Assembly: GCA_021847835.1 (NCBI GenBank)
Contig: JAJZPR010000026.1
Location: 1-39,157 of the forward strand
Origin: Pseudomonadota bacterium
GTDB taxonomy: Bacteria > Pseudomonadota > Gammaproteobacteria > Burkholderiales > Thiobacillaceae
Direction of reading: 5' to 3'
Length of the DNA stretch: 39,157 nt
Of the stretch, positions 27,272 to 35,478 are shown piece after piece; the stretch's first letter is position 1; each line of letters begins with the position of its first letter. Below the pieces are notes generated by a model. That model did no database searches, had not been told where the DNA came from, and worked only from the letters and a program-made list of their open reading frames with translations. Both the position numbers and the translations under genes were made by a program.

Positions 27272-28357
27272 TCATTTCTCCAGATCCGAGAGGCTGGTCT
27301 TCTCATGTGCGGCCTTGGCGGCGCCCTTCCTGGCGCGGTTGGCGAACGACACCGCCACGCCTGCGGCTGCGCCGGCGATGGCAGCCGCGCCCACGTACTT
27401 GAGCGGATTGGCCGGAGTGGACAGCGCCTTGTAGAAGCCGCCGGCATCCCAGAAATCCGGTTCCGAGCAGCCGATGCAGCCGTGGCCGGACTCGATGGGG
27501 AAGGAAGTCGAGTCGTTCCACTTGGTGGTGGCGCAGGCGTTGTAGGTCACCGGCCCCTTGCAGCCCAGCTCGAACAGGCACCAGCCCTTGCGCGCGCCTT
27601 CGTCGTCGAAGGTCTTGGCGAACTTGCCCTGGTCGTAGAACGGCCGGCGGTAGCAGCGGTCGTGGATGGTCTCGCCGTAGAAGGCCTTGGGCCGGCCCAG
27701 GCCGTCGAGTTCCGGCAGGGTGCCGAAGGTGAGGTAATGCGCCAGCACGCCGGTGATGACCACGGGAATGGGCGGGCAGCCGGAAATGTTGACGATGGGT
27801 TTGTCCTTGATGATGTCGGACACCGCCACCGCGCCGGTCGGGTTGGGATTGGCCTTGGGGATGCCACCGAATGCAGCGCACGAGCCCAGCGCGATGATGG
27901 CAGCGGCGCCCTTGGCCGCCTCCTTCAGGCTCTCCAGGTTGCTGTGCCCCGCATGACAGGCGTAGGCGCCATCCATGCCGGTCGCCACCGAGCCGTCGAT
28001 GATCAGCACATATTTGCCGTAGTTTTCCTTCATCGCTGTCTGCAGGGCTTCTTCGGCCTGATGCCCGGCGGCCGCCATCAGTGTCATCTGATAATCCAGC
28101 GAGATCATGTCGAAGATCATGCCCTCGACGCTGGGCGTATGCGAACGGGTGATGGACTCGGTGCAGCCGGTGCATTCCTGGAACGGCAGCCAGATCACCG
28201 ACGGGCGCCTGGCCTTGCCCAGGGCTTCCGCCATGGCGGCGGCGGCGCTGGGCGGCAGCGCCATCAGCGACGCCAGCGAGGCGCAATATTTGAGAAAGGT
28301 GCGGCGGGACATGCCTTCCCGCTCCATGTGGTCCAGCAATGTCTCTTCCCTGTCCAT
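27272..28357 (-). CDS. hynS: [NiFe] hydrogenase small subunit with TAT signal
   Basis: A 361-residue electron-transfer subunit. The twin-arginine motif SRRTFLK (residues 17-23) and the hydrophobic stretch after it send the folded dimer to the periplasm. The proximal cluster motif ECTGCTES has cysteines 62 and 65, with GSCAAFGG and SGCPPIP completing it; HDRCYRR, GWCLFELGCKGP and GHGCIGCSEPDFWD supply the distal and medial clusters. The extra cysteines of oxygen-tolerant enzymes are absent (both positions are Gly). A C-terminal hydrophobic segment (about 325-345) anchors it in the membrane. A GAGGGGGC precedes the ATG at a good distance. It follows the HupH-domain gene by 14 bases. Confidence 0.96.
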   Translation of the reverse strand: MDREETLLDHMEREGMSRRTFLKYCASLASLMALPPSAAAAMAEALGKARRPSVIWLPFQECTGCTESITRSHTPSVEGMIFDMISLDYQMTLMAAAGHQAEEALQTAMKENYGKYVLIIDGSVATGMDGAYACHAGHSNLESLKEAAKGAAAIIALGSCAAFGGIPKANPNPTGAVAVSDIIKDKPIVNISGCPPIPVVITGVLAHYLTFGTLPELDGLGRPKAFYGETIHDRCYRRPFYDQGKFAKTFDDEGARKGWCLFELGCKGPVTYNACATTKWNDSTSFPIESGHGCIGCSEPDFWDAGGFYKALSTPANPLKYVGAAAIAGAAAGVAVSFANRARKGAAKAAHEKTSLSDLEK

Positions 28358-28371
28358 TTCTTGCGCCCCCT

Positions 28372-28785
28372 CTAGGAAATTTGCTTCAGATCGGATTGCA
28401 GTTTTTCATAGGCATTTTCGATGTCCGCTCCGGCCGGCCTGACGATGGCCGGCACGTAAGCAAGCTCGATGAATTCCGACACCACGCGCTCCTCGGTATC
28501 GCGGTGCACCACCTTCCACACGCCCGAGTAGGCGGTTTCGTACAGGGTGGAACGGCCGCCGGCCTCCAGGCTGATTTCCACTTCGCCGCGGCCGAGTTTC
28601 GCGTCCAGCCAGTCGCGGTCGGCCGGGGACAGCGGCAGGCTGCGCAGGTCGATGCTGCCCTCCTCGCCCGTCGCCAGCAGCCGTTCCAGCAGGTCGGCGA
28701 CCTCGGTCAGCACGGCCTCGGCCTGCCCGGTGAGCATCTCGTCCGGGGACAATACCTGAATGGGAATCTCGTTAATGGAGCGCAT
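28372..28785 (-). CDS. HupH/HyaF-like hydrogenase expression protein, single domain
   Basis: A 137-residue cytoplasmic protein matching the C-terminal domain of HupH/HyaF. LPLSPADRDWLDAKLGRGEVEISLEAGG followed by YETAYSGVWKVVHRDTEE is the family core. Full HupH proteins are about twice this length, so the N-terminal half is missing or was never present; the clear AAGGAG five bases before the ATG argues that the short form is real. HupH-type proteins assist small-subunit assembly in other uptake hydrogenases; the exact reaction is not known. Its start overlaps the end of the endopeptidase gene by 14 bases. Confidence 0.82.
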   Translation of the reverse strand: MRSINEIPIQVLSPDEMLTGQAEAVLTEVADLLERLLATGEEGSIDLRSLPLSPADRDWLDAKLGRGEVEISLEAGGRSTLYETAYSGVWKVVHRDTEERVVSEFIELAYVPAIVRPAGADIENAYEKLQSDLKQIS

Positions 28786-29248
28786 GCCACTCCTTCACCA
28801 AGGCTTCGATCCGGCGGCAGGCTTCGGGAATGGCGGATTGCACCGGCGCGGTGGGCTCGTCGCCCCAGTCCAGCTTTTCCGGCTGGATCGCGACCAGCGC
28901 GCGCTTTTCCGGCCAGCGCTCGGTCAGCCGGGCGATGGCCATGAGATCGGTGAGGCCGACTTCGTGCACGCTGGATTTTTTCTGGCCCATGAGGAAACGA
29001 TCCATTTCCTCACCCTGGAACAGGCGCAGGGTGCCGGGCGGCGATTTGAGCTGCGCGGCGTCGACCACGATGAGCGAGTCCGCTTCCTCGATGGCGACGG
29101 CGAGCGTGAAAGACAGGGTGCCGCCGTCGATCAGATCGACGACCCCCTCCTGCGGCAACGACGACCTTGCCAGCGCGTCGAGGACGTGGATGCCGACCCC
29201 CTCGTCGCTCAGCAAGGTATTGCCTACTCCCAGTATGATTGTTTTCAT
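28772..29248 (-). CDS. hynD: Hydrogenase maturation endopeptidase
   Basis: A 158-residue HyaD/HybD-family protease that cuts the C-terminal tail of the large subunit once nickel is in place. The three nickel-sensing residues are visible: Glu16 in GNTLLSDEGVG, Asp63 in VVDAAQ and His95 in SVHEVGL. The length is typical. It is the first gene of the long minus-strand run and lies before, not after, the structural genes. Only AAGG directly against the ATG is seen as a ribosome site. About 57 bases separate it from the PPDK-like gene; a TTGTAA with TAGCCT 17 bases later lies there but is too weak to call a promoter. Confidence 0.94.
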   Translation of the reverse strand: MKTIILGVGNTLLSDEGVGIHVLDALARSSLPQEGVVDLIDGGTLSFTLAVAIEEADSLIVVDAAQLKSPPGTLRLFQGEEMDRFLMGQKKSSVHEVGLTDLMAIARLTERWPEKRALVAIQPEKLDWGDEPTAPVQSAIPEACRRIEALVKEWHALH

Positions 29249-29305
29249 CCTTATTTAGGCTAGTAGGCGGTAAGGGAAATTACAAGCCGGCGAAACACCC
29301 GGGCT

Positions 29306-30910
29306 TCACGCCTGGCGGCCCGCACGCCACTCGTTCACGCGGTCGATCAGCGCCTGCGGGCGTTCGGTCACGACCTCAGGGGTGTCCGCATATATGAGGC
29401 CGGAGTCCCCGTCCAGGCAAAGGGTCATGCCTTCGAGGATGTCGACTTTTCCCAGCCTGGCGCGCCCGGCTGCCTCGTCGATGGCAAGTTCCCCGCAGCC
29501 GACCAGGCAAACCTTGCCCATCTGTCTTGCCACCACGGCAGCATGCGAAGTGCGCCCGCCGCTTGCGGTCAACACGCCGTCGACCACGGCCAGCCCTGCG
29601 ATGTCATCGGTGGCGACGTCGTTGCGCACCAGGATGGCCGGCGTGCCGCGCCTGGCAAACTCCTGCGCCGATTTGACGGAGAGGGCAACCGGCCCGCGCG
29701 CCACGCCGGTTCCCGCAGGCGTCGCGCGGCCCAGTGGCGGTTGCGCGGATTTGACATGCTTGATCTCGATGCCGTCGATGTCGATCGAAGCCAGTCTGCC
29801 CAGTGCTTCGTCTGGCGTGATGAGGCCTTCGTCCATCTGTTCAACGGCCATGCGCAGGGAGGCCAGCGCGGTTCGCTTGGCGGTGCGGGTCTGCAGCATG
29901 AACAGCTCGCCGTTTTCCACGGTGAATTCAAATTCCTGGGCATCCTTGAAGGCCTTTTCCAGCGCTTCGCCCACCGAGGAAAGTTTCTGCACCAGCCAAT
30001 AAGGGGCTTCCGCATCGGCGCTGACCCGGCGGCGGCCGGAAACGATGTCCTCGCCCTGCGCCTGCGCCAGCCAGTCGAGATACAGTCGGTTTTCGCCGCT
30101 GGAAGGATCCCGGCTGAAGCCCACCCCGGCCCCCGAACTGCCGCCGGCATTGCCGAATACCATGCGCTGCACGGTGACGGCGGTGCCCAACTCGTCGCCG
30201 ATCCCGTTCAGGCGGCGATATTCGACGGCCTTGTCGAAGTCCCAGGATGCAAATACCGCCTGCGCGGCGGCAGCCAGCTGATCATATGGGTCCTGGGGAA
30301 ACTCGTGGCCGGCATGTTCTCGATACAGGTCCTGATAGGTTTGCGCCAGGTCGCGCAGCGCGCGGAAATCGAGATGGCGGGCAACCTCCACCCCATTCCG
30401 GCGCAAGGCCTGATCAAGCGCACTGTCGAACGGCGCCGACGGCGCATGCGCGACAATTTCGGCGAAGGACTGGATCAGCCGGCGATAGGAATCCCACGCC
30501 AGCCTGTGGTCGCCGGCGAGGCGCAGCAGGCCCGCCAGCGAGGCTTCGTTCAAGCCGACGTTGAGCACGGTTTCCATCATGCCGGGCATGGAAACCGGCG
30601 CCCCCGAGCGCACCGAAATCAGCAACGGCCGGCGTGCGCTGCCAAAGCCCAGCCCCGTGGCCCGCTCCAGATCGCGGATGCCGGTTTGCAACGCGCTCTC
30701 CAGCAGCGCCTTCGCGTCCTTGCCGTCCCGCATTGCCCGGCACCACTCGGTCGGCAGCACGAAGCCCTGCGGCACCGGCAGCCCCATGGCCGCCATGCGC
30801 ATCAGGTTGTGGGCCTTGAATCCGACCTGTGCGGCATCCGGCACGCCATCGCGTCCGGCAAGGTCGAACACAGGCAACGAAATCCTGTTTTTTCCGCGCG
30901 CCCTAGTCAT
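29306..30910 (-). CDS. Truncated PPDK-like protein (ATP-grasp plus phosphohistidine, no PEP barrel)
   Basis: A 534-residue protein equal to the first 60 percent of pyruvate phosphate dikinase. The ATP-grasp part (about residues 28-340) shows VGFKAHNLMRMAAMGLPVPQ, ISVRSGAPVSMPGMMETVLN and VQRMVFGNAGGSSGAGVGFSRDPS. The swivelling domain has the phospho-acceptor His456 in GGRTSHAAVVAR. The protein then ends, so the PEP/pyruvate TIM barrel (some 350 residues) is absent. It should phosphorylate itself from ATP and pass phosphate to an unknown acceptor. The stop is natural and no barrel remnant follows. Its start overlaps the stop of the PhoU-like gene by 8 bases, which points to a functional pair. 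Confidence 0.85.
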   Translation of the reverse strand: MTRARGKNRISLPVFDLAGRDGVPDAAQVGFKAHNLMRMAAMGLPVPQGFVLPTEWCRAMRDGKDAKALLESALQTGIRDLERATGLGFGSARRPLLISVRSGAPVSMPGMMETVLNVGLNEASLAGLLRLAGDHRLAWDSYRRLIQSFAEIVAHAPSAPFDSALDQALRRNGVEVARHLDFRALRDLAQTYQDLYREHAGHEFPQDPYDQLAAAAQAVFASWDFDKAVEYRRLNGIGDELGTAVTVQRMVFGNAGGSSGAGVGFSRDPSSGENRLYLDWLAQAQGEDIVSGRRRVSADAEAPYWLVQKLSSVGEALEKAFKDAQEFEFTVENGELFMLQTRTAKRTALASLRMAVEQMDEGLITPDEALGRLASIDIDGIEIKHVKSAQPPLGRATPAGTGVARGPVALSVKSAQEFARRGTPAILVRNDVATDDIAGLAVVDGVLTASGGRTSHAAVVARQMGKVCLVGCGELAIDEAAGRARLGKVDILEGMTLCLDGDSGLIYADTPEVVTERPQALIDRVNEWRAGRQA

Positions 30911-32846
30911 GGATCACCCGTCCCAGCACATGGTCGCGCAGCAGCAGCGCGGCATGCATCAGGCCGTCCGCGGCCTGTTCGAGGTTGCGCGCCGCTTCCA
31001 CGACGCCGAATATCTCGGCGAAAGGACGGCTGCCCTTCGCCAGGATGCGCTTCACTTCGCGCTCGGCCAGGTCGCTCGCATGCTCCATGGTCCCGATCGC
31101 GTACACTGCCTGCAGAAAATCCTCCATGTCCTCGCGCGGCACGCCGCGGCGGGCATGGCGCGATGCCGCCAGCGCCTTGACGTATTCGCGGCTGGCGCGC
31201 GCCACCTGTTCGGTCAGCCCGGCCAGGGCGACGATGGATTCCCCCGAGGCCTTGGGCGCGAGTGTGATGTGAAACACGGCCTCCTCGAGCTCATCGGCAA
31301 TGTCGTCCGCCTCGCTCATGAAGCGCGTCATGAAGCTGTCGTCTTCCGGCCGCCTGCCGCGCACCGCATTCAGTTCATGATCGGCCGCGGTTTCCCAGGC
31401 CTTGGCGCGCTCGGCCATGGCTGCGACTTCGCCCAGGCGCCCAGCCTGAGCGGCCTCCAGGGCCGCGCGCACGGTATCGGCCAGTTCCACGATCAGCCCC
31501 GCATGTTCGAGCGCAGCGTCGAGCAGCGCATCTTCGGAGGATCGCACCTGCGAAGCCAGCTCGGTGCGGATTTCGTCTTCGATCAGCGATGCCGGACGCC
31601 CCTGGTTCAATCCCTCCAGCGAGCGCCTGAGATTAAGGCGCAAAAACTGCACGGCACGTTCCGGCTGCAGCAGGTCGTCCAGCTTGTCGCCGGGCTTGAT
31701 GCGGCTGCCGAAAGCGAAGCTCATGGCATCGAACACCAGCTGCTCGCCGCCTGCCTTGAGCCAGGCCATGTGTCCGATGTCGTTGTCCGCCGCCCATTTG
31801 AGCAGGCCGATGGCGTTGTTGCGGGAAACGAACATGCGCAAGCGCTTGCGCGCGCGGTTCCAGTCGATCAGGAACACCAGCCGCGAGCCGAGATGTTCGA
31901 GATAATCGCGCAACCGGGCCTGGCTGCGCGCAGTGTAGTTGCACACGCACAGGTGATAGACGCCGTCCTCCATGGCGGCATCCTTGCGCGAACGGGTGTC
32001 CTCCCAGCGCACGTCGAAGCGCTCGAACAGGCTCTGGAAGAAAAGCAGGCGCGGCAAGTGCACGTCGGTGTAGGTCACCGTGACCTTGCGCCCGACGACA
32101 TGCACCACCAGCACATGGGCATCGGTGGTGCCGATGTCGTTTTGCAATACCAGCTTGTCGCCCACCCGCGTCGCGGTGGCGGAAAGTCCGGGATGCTCGA
32201 ACTTGAGCGGCGCGGTGCGGTTCACACCGGCCATGAAGGCGGCGATCAAGGCACGGTCCGCATCGCCGATGCCGTAGGCGCGGCAGCCATCGATGGTTTC
32301 GCCGGCGAGGCTAGCCTGCAGGGCATTCAAGGCCCGGTGCATGTCCATCACCAGCAGGTGCAGGCTGTCGCCGGACTCGCGATTGCCCGAGGTAATGGCA
32401 TGCAGCTCGTCCGCCGCCAGGATGTCGTCGCCGGCAAGCGCCTTGGTCAGGCTCCGCAGGCGGTTGGAAAAGGACTCAGCCTCCGGAATTTCCGCGGCCT
32501 TGAGCGGATCGAGCATTTCCGTCACATCCGCATAGGCAGCCTGCACGATTTCGCCCGAGGCCGGGATGCGGTAACGTCCCTTGCCCACCGCCACGGATTC
32601 CGCAACCACGCTATCGAGGCGGCTGTCCTGCACCCCCGCCGCGATGCGTTCGGCACGCAGGTTCGATGCGGGCGCGTCAGGCCGTTCGGCACGGGACTGG
32701 GCGGATTGCAGCAGGGTGAAGCGGTATTTGACCCGGTCATTGGCGGACAATGCCCTGTTCACCAGGCTGGGCAGCAACAGGGACCGCTCGTTGAGCGTGT
32801 CCAGGATTCGGTTTTTCTCAGGCATCCAAACAAGATAACCTGGCAT
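30903..32846 (-). CDS. Protein with PhoU/DUF47-like C-terminus and unknown N-terminus
   Basis: A 647-residue soluble protein. The last 210 residues are helical and resemble the PhoU/DUF47 family (FMTRFMSEADDIADELEEAVFHI; FLQAVYAIGTMEHASDLAEREV; DGLMHAALLLRDHVLG), with acidic residues that could bind metal as in PhoU. The first 430 residues (for example KYRFTLLQSAQ, GKGRYRIPASGEI, DIGTTDAHVLVVHVVG, FDVRWEDTRSRKD) I do not recognise. DUF47 proteins are usually about 215 residues and act with phosphate transporters, so this large form is unusual; no pit or pst gene is nearby. Its end overlaps the PPDK-like gene. A second ATG at 32825 is possible; neither has a clear ribosome site. Confidence 0.72.
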   Translation of the reverse strand: MPGYLVWMPEKNRILDTLNERSLLLPSLVNRALSANDRVKYRFTLLQSAQSRAERPDAPASNLRAERIAAGVQDSRLDSVVAESVAVGKGRYRIPASGEIVQAAYADVTEMLDPLKAAEIPEAESFSNRLRSLTKALAGDDILAADELHAITSGNRESGDSLHLLVMDMHRALNALQASLAGETIDGCRAYGIGDADRALIAAFMAGVNRTAPLKFEHPGLSATATRVGDKLVLQNDIGTTDAHVLVVHVVGRKVTVTYTDVHLPRLLFFQSLFERFDVRWEDTRSRKDAAMEDGVYHLCVCNYTARSQARLRDYLEHLGSRLVFLIDWNRARKRLRMFVSRNNAIGLLKWAADNDIGHMAWLKAGGEQLVFDAMSFAFGSRIKPGDKLDDLLQPERAVQFLRLNLRRSLEGLNQGRPASLIEDEIRTELASQVRSSEDALLDAALEHAGLIVELADTVRAALEAAQAGRLGEVAAMAERAKAWETAADHELNAVRGRRPEDDSFMTRFMSEADDIADELEEAVFHITLAPKASGESIVALAGLTEQVARASREYVKALAASRHARRGVPREDMEDFLQAVYAIGTMEHASDLAEREVKRILAKGSRPFAEIFGVVEAARNLEQAADGLMHAALLLRDHVLGRVIHD

Positions 32847-32942
32847 TGTAAAGTTTCTGTTACCGTGCCCACAGAGTTCTGAAATATCGCTAGACTGTTA
32901 ATTACACCAACACTGGCGCAGCCCTGGATTCGGACCCAACCC

Positions 32943-33170
32943 ATGTGTCTTGCCATCCCCATGCAAATAGAAAGCGTCGACGGCTTCGTGGCGCGCTGCC
33001 AGGCCAAGGGCATCTACCGCGATGTCAGCCTGTTCATGATGCAGGATGAGCCGCCGCGGGTTGGCGACTTCGTCATGGTGCACGTGGGCTATGCCATCCA
33101 GAAGGTTACCGAATCGGATGCGCGCTCGGCCTGGGAACTGTTCGACCAGATCCTGGAGGAGACCGGTTGA
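32943..33170 (+). CDS. hypC: Hydrogenase maturation chaperone HypC
   Basis: A 75-residue HypC. The start MCLAIPMQIESV is the family signature, and Cys2 is the residue that binds HypD and the large subunit precursor. It carries the iron group built on the HypC-HypD complex to the hydrogenase large subunit. VGDFVMVHVGYAIQKV and the terminal helix (ARSAWELFDQI) are as usual. It opens the plus-strand hyp cluster. The 96-base gap before it is shared with the divergent PhoU-like gene; it contains no promoter I can name with confidence. Confidence 0.96.
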   Translation: MCLAIPMQIESVDGFVARCQAKGIYRDVSLFMMQDEPPRVGDFVMVHVGYAIQKVTESDARSAWELFDQILEETG

Positions 33171-33171
33171 G

Positions 33172-33558
33172 ATGCATGAGCTCTCCGTTGCCCAGGCCCT
33201 GGTTGAACAGATAGAGGCCATCGTGCGCGAGCGCCAGGCCGATGCCGCCACTTCATTTCGGGTGCGCATCGGCCCGCTGTCCGGCGTGGTACCCGAATTG
33301 CTGGCAAGCGCCTTCACCCTGGCCGCAGCGGGCAGTGCGATCGAACAGGCTGCGATGGAACTGGTGAACGCTCCGGTGCGTGTGCGCTGCCAGACCTGCG
33401 GCGCGGAAACCGAGGCGGCGATGAACCGGCTGCTGTGCGGCACCTGCGGCGACTGGCATACTCAACTGATATCGGGCGACGAACTGATACTGGAAAGCGT
33501 GGAACTGACCATGAACCCCACTCACCCCTCACCCCTCACCCCTTACGAAAATGTGTGA
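33172..33558 (+). CDS. hypA: Nickel insertion protein HypA
   Basis: A 128-residue HypA that hands nickel to the hydrogenase large subunit. MHE at the N-terminus is the nickel site, and the zinc site is formed by CQTCG and CGTCG. Normal length is about 113-115 residues; the extra C-terminal NPTHPSPLTPYENV is encoded by the TCACCCC heptamer tract at 33516-33545 and is not part of the fold. GGAGGAG about 13 bases upstream, reaching over the hypC stop, probably serves the ATG, which is one base after that stop. Its end overlaps hypB by 8 bases. Confidence 0.95.
   Translation: MHELSVAQALVEQIEAIVRERQADAATSFRVRIGPLSGVVPELLASAFTLAAAGSAIEQAAMELVNAPVRVRCQTCGAETEAAMNRLLCGTCGDWHTQLISGDELILESVELTMNPTHPSPLTPYENV
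33516..33545. repeat. TCACCCC heptamer tract (G-quadruplex pattern) at the hypA/hypB junction
   Basis: Three perfect TCACCCC heptamers are preceded by CCCCAC. The minus strand therefore has four runs of GGGG separated by loops of 3, 3 and 5 bases, a canonical quadruplex pattern on the template strand of the hyp operon. The tract lies in the last codons of hypA and ends a few bases before the hypB ATG, leaving hypB without a ribosome site. Confidence 0.85.
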
Positions 33559-34360
33559 TACCTGCGGCTGCAACCTCACCCCCGGAAACAAGAAATTCGC
33601 CTACAAGCCGGTCGAACCCGGTGCCACGACGGTGTCGGTGCTGCAGAACCTGCTGAAGAAGAACGACGACCAGGCCGCGCACAACCGCGCCCACTTCGAC
33701 ACGCGCGGCATCCTCGCCGTCAATCTGATGTCCTCGCCCGGTTCGGGCAAGACCGCGCTGCTGGAAGCGACCATCGCGCGGCTGAAAAACGAATTCGGCC
33801 TCGCCGTGATCGAAGGCGACCTGGAAACCGAGAACGACGCCCTTCGCATCCGCGCCCAGGGCGTGCCGGCGCACCAGATCGTCACCGGCACTGCCTGCCA
33901 TCTCGACGCCCACCTGGTACACGACGCGCTGCACCACATGAGTCTCGACGGCATCGACATCCTGTTCATCGAGAACGTCGGCAACTTGGTATGCCCGGCT
34001 TCCTTCGACCTCGGCCAGCACGTCAACGTCACCCTGCTCTCGGTGACAGAAGGCGACGACAAGCCGGCCAAGTATCCGGTCATGTTCCGCGCCGCCGACG
34101 CCATGCTGGTGACCAAGACCGACCTGCTGGCGGTGCTGGACGATTTCGACCCGGCCAAAGCCGCCGCCCATCTGCGCAACCTCGCCAGCGAAGTGCCGGT
34201 CATGCAACTCTCGGCGCGCAAAGGGCTGGGCATGGAAGCCTGGCTGCAATGGCTGCGCGAGCAGCTCGCCGCCCAGCGCGCGCGCGTGGCCATCGGCCAG
34301 TCGCGCCGCCCTGCGATTCAGGCCGACGGCCAGCGCCTGCACGGCGCGAACGCAGGATGA
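33551..34360 (+). CDS. hypB: Hydrogenase nickel GTPase HypB
   Basis: A 269-residue SIMIBI-class GTPase that works with HypA in nickel insertion. The N-terminal MCDTCGC is the high-affinity nickel site of the E. coli type. The P-loop MSSPGSGKTALL, EGDLETENDALRI, GTACHLDAH (metal site Cys-His at the dimer interface), FIENVGNLVCP and TKTDLL follow in order. There is no histidine-rich store region like that in rhizobial HypB. The start overlaps the end of hypA by 8 bases and no ribosome site precedes it, so translation is likely coupled to hypA. Its stop overlaps the hypD start (ATGA). Confidence 0.96.
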   Translation: MCDTCGCNLTPGNKKFAYKPVEPGATTVSVLQNLLKKNDDQAAHNRAHFDTRGILAVNLMSSPGSGKTALLEATIARLKNEFGLAVIEGDLETENDALRIRAQGVPAHQIVTGTACHLDAHLVHDALHHMSLDGIDILFIENVGNLVCPASFDLGQHVNVTLLSVTEGDDKPAKYPVMFRAADAMLVTKTDLLAVLDDFDPAKAAAHLRNLASEVPVMQLSARKGLGMEAWLQWLREQLAAQRARVAIGQSRRPAIQADGQRLHGANAG

Positions 34361-35466
34361 ACGACGCCCGCGCCTGGCTGGACAAAATCCGCGCCCTCGG
34401 TTTCGGGCGCCCGGTCAGGATCATGAACGTGTGTGGCGGGCACGAGCGCTCCATCACCCAGGCCGGGCTGCGCGGCGCGCTGCCCGCGAACATCGAGCTC
34501 ATCCCCGGCCCCGGCTGCCCCGTGTGCGTGTGCCCGGAAGAGGACATCTATCAGGCCATCCAGCTTGCGCTGAATGAAAAAGTGATCCTCGTCGCCTTCG
34601 GCGACATGCTGCGCGTGCCGGTCAACGTGCCGAAAAGCGAGCCGCGTTCGCTGGATGAGGCCCGCGCCGCCGGCGCCGACGTGCGCCCCATCGCCAGCCC
34701 GACCGAAGCCAGACAGATCGCACTGCAGAACCCGGACAAGCCCGTGGTGTTCTTCGCCGCCGGCTTCGAGACCACCACCGCACCGACTGCCGCCATGCTC
34801 GCCGAGGGCGTGCCTGACAACTTGTATATCCTGCTCTCCGGCCGCCTGACCTGGCCGGCGGTCGCCATGCTGCTCGACTCGGACACGCCCGGCTTCGACG
34901 CCCTGGTCGCGCCCGGCCACGTCTCCACCGTGATGGGGCCGGAGGAATGGAACTTCGTGGTGCGGCGGCACAACATTCCCGCCGCGGTGGCCGGCTTCGC
35001 GCCCGACTCGCTGCTCGCGTCCTTCTATTCCGTGCTGCGCCAGCTCAAAAGCGGCGAGCGCTTTCTCGACAACTGCTATCCGGAAGTCGCTCACCCCGGC
35101 GGCAACCCCACCGCGCAGCGCATGATGCGGGAGACCTTGGACGTGGTCGACGCCAACTGGCGCGGCATCGGCATCATTCCCGATTCCGGCTATGCGCTGA
35201 AGCCGGCCTACGCCGCGCACGATGCGCGCCTCGTGTTCCCTGGCCACAATGACGCCGCACGCCGTCGCGCCGGGCAGATGCCGCCCGGCTGCGACTGCGC
35301 CAAGGTCGTCCTGGGCAAGATCTACCCTAACCAGTGCCGCCTGTTCGGAACCGGCTGCACCCCGCGCCATCCCATCGGCCCCTGCATGGTTTCGGACGAA
35401 GGCGCCTGCCGCATCTGGTGGGCAGGCGGCGTGCGCGAACAGGCAGAAGTCACGGCGACGGAATAA
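34357..35466 (+). CDS. hypD: Hydrogenase iron-cyanide assembly protein HypD
   Basis: A 369-residue HypD, the scaffold on which cyanide and CO are attached to iron, in complex with HypC. The motifs are in place: MNVCGGHERSITQAGL with the catalytic Cys, GPGCPVCVCPEEDI, GFETTTAPTA, and the C-terminal [4Fe-4S] cysteines in PPGCDCAKVVLGKIYPNQCRLFGTGC. Length fits the family. The ATG at 34357 overlaps the hypB stop and GCAGG lies close upstream. A 128-base inverted repeat separates it from hypF. Confidence 0.96.
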   Translation: MNDARAWLDKIRALGFGRPVRIMNVCGGHERSITQAGLRGALPANIELIPGPGCPVCVCPEEDIYQAIQLALNEKVILVAFGDMLRVPVNVPKSEPRSLDEARAAGADVRPIASPTEARQIALQNPDKPVVFFAAGFETTTAPTAAMLAEGVPDNLYILLSGRLTWPAVAMLLDSDTPGFDALVAPGHVSTVMGPEEWNFVVRRHNIPAAVAGFAPDSLLASFYSVLRQLKSGERFLDNCYPEVAHPGGNPTAQRMMRETLDVVDANWRGIGIIPDSGYALKPAYAAHDARLVFPGHNDAARRRAGQMPPGCDCAKVVLGKIYPNQCRLFGTGCTPRHPIGPCMVSDEGACRIWWAGGVREQAEVTATE

Positions 35467-35478
35467 TCTTAAAAAACT

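Noticed and set aside
29249..29305. Sigma-70 promoter for the hydrogenase operon
   Set aside because: TTGTAA and TAGCCT are 17 bases apart, but the -10 matches only half of the consensus.
32914..32929. Sigma-54 promoter before hypC
   Set aside because: TGGCGC is followed at the right distance by TGG, not TGC, so the essential -12 element is missing.
33516..33545. CRISPR-like array at the hypA/hypB junction
   Set aside because: The units are 7 bases in direct tandem with no spacers; no cas genes are present.
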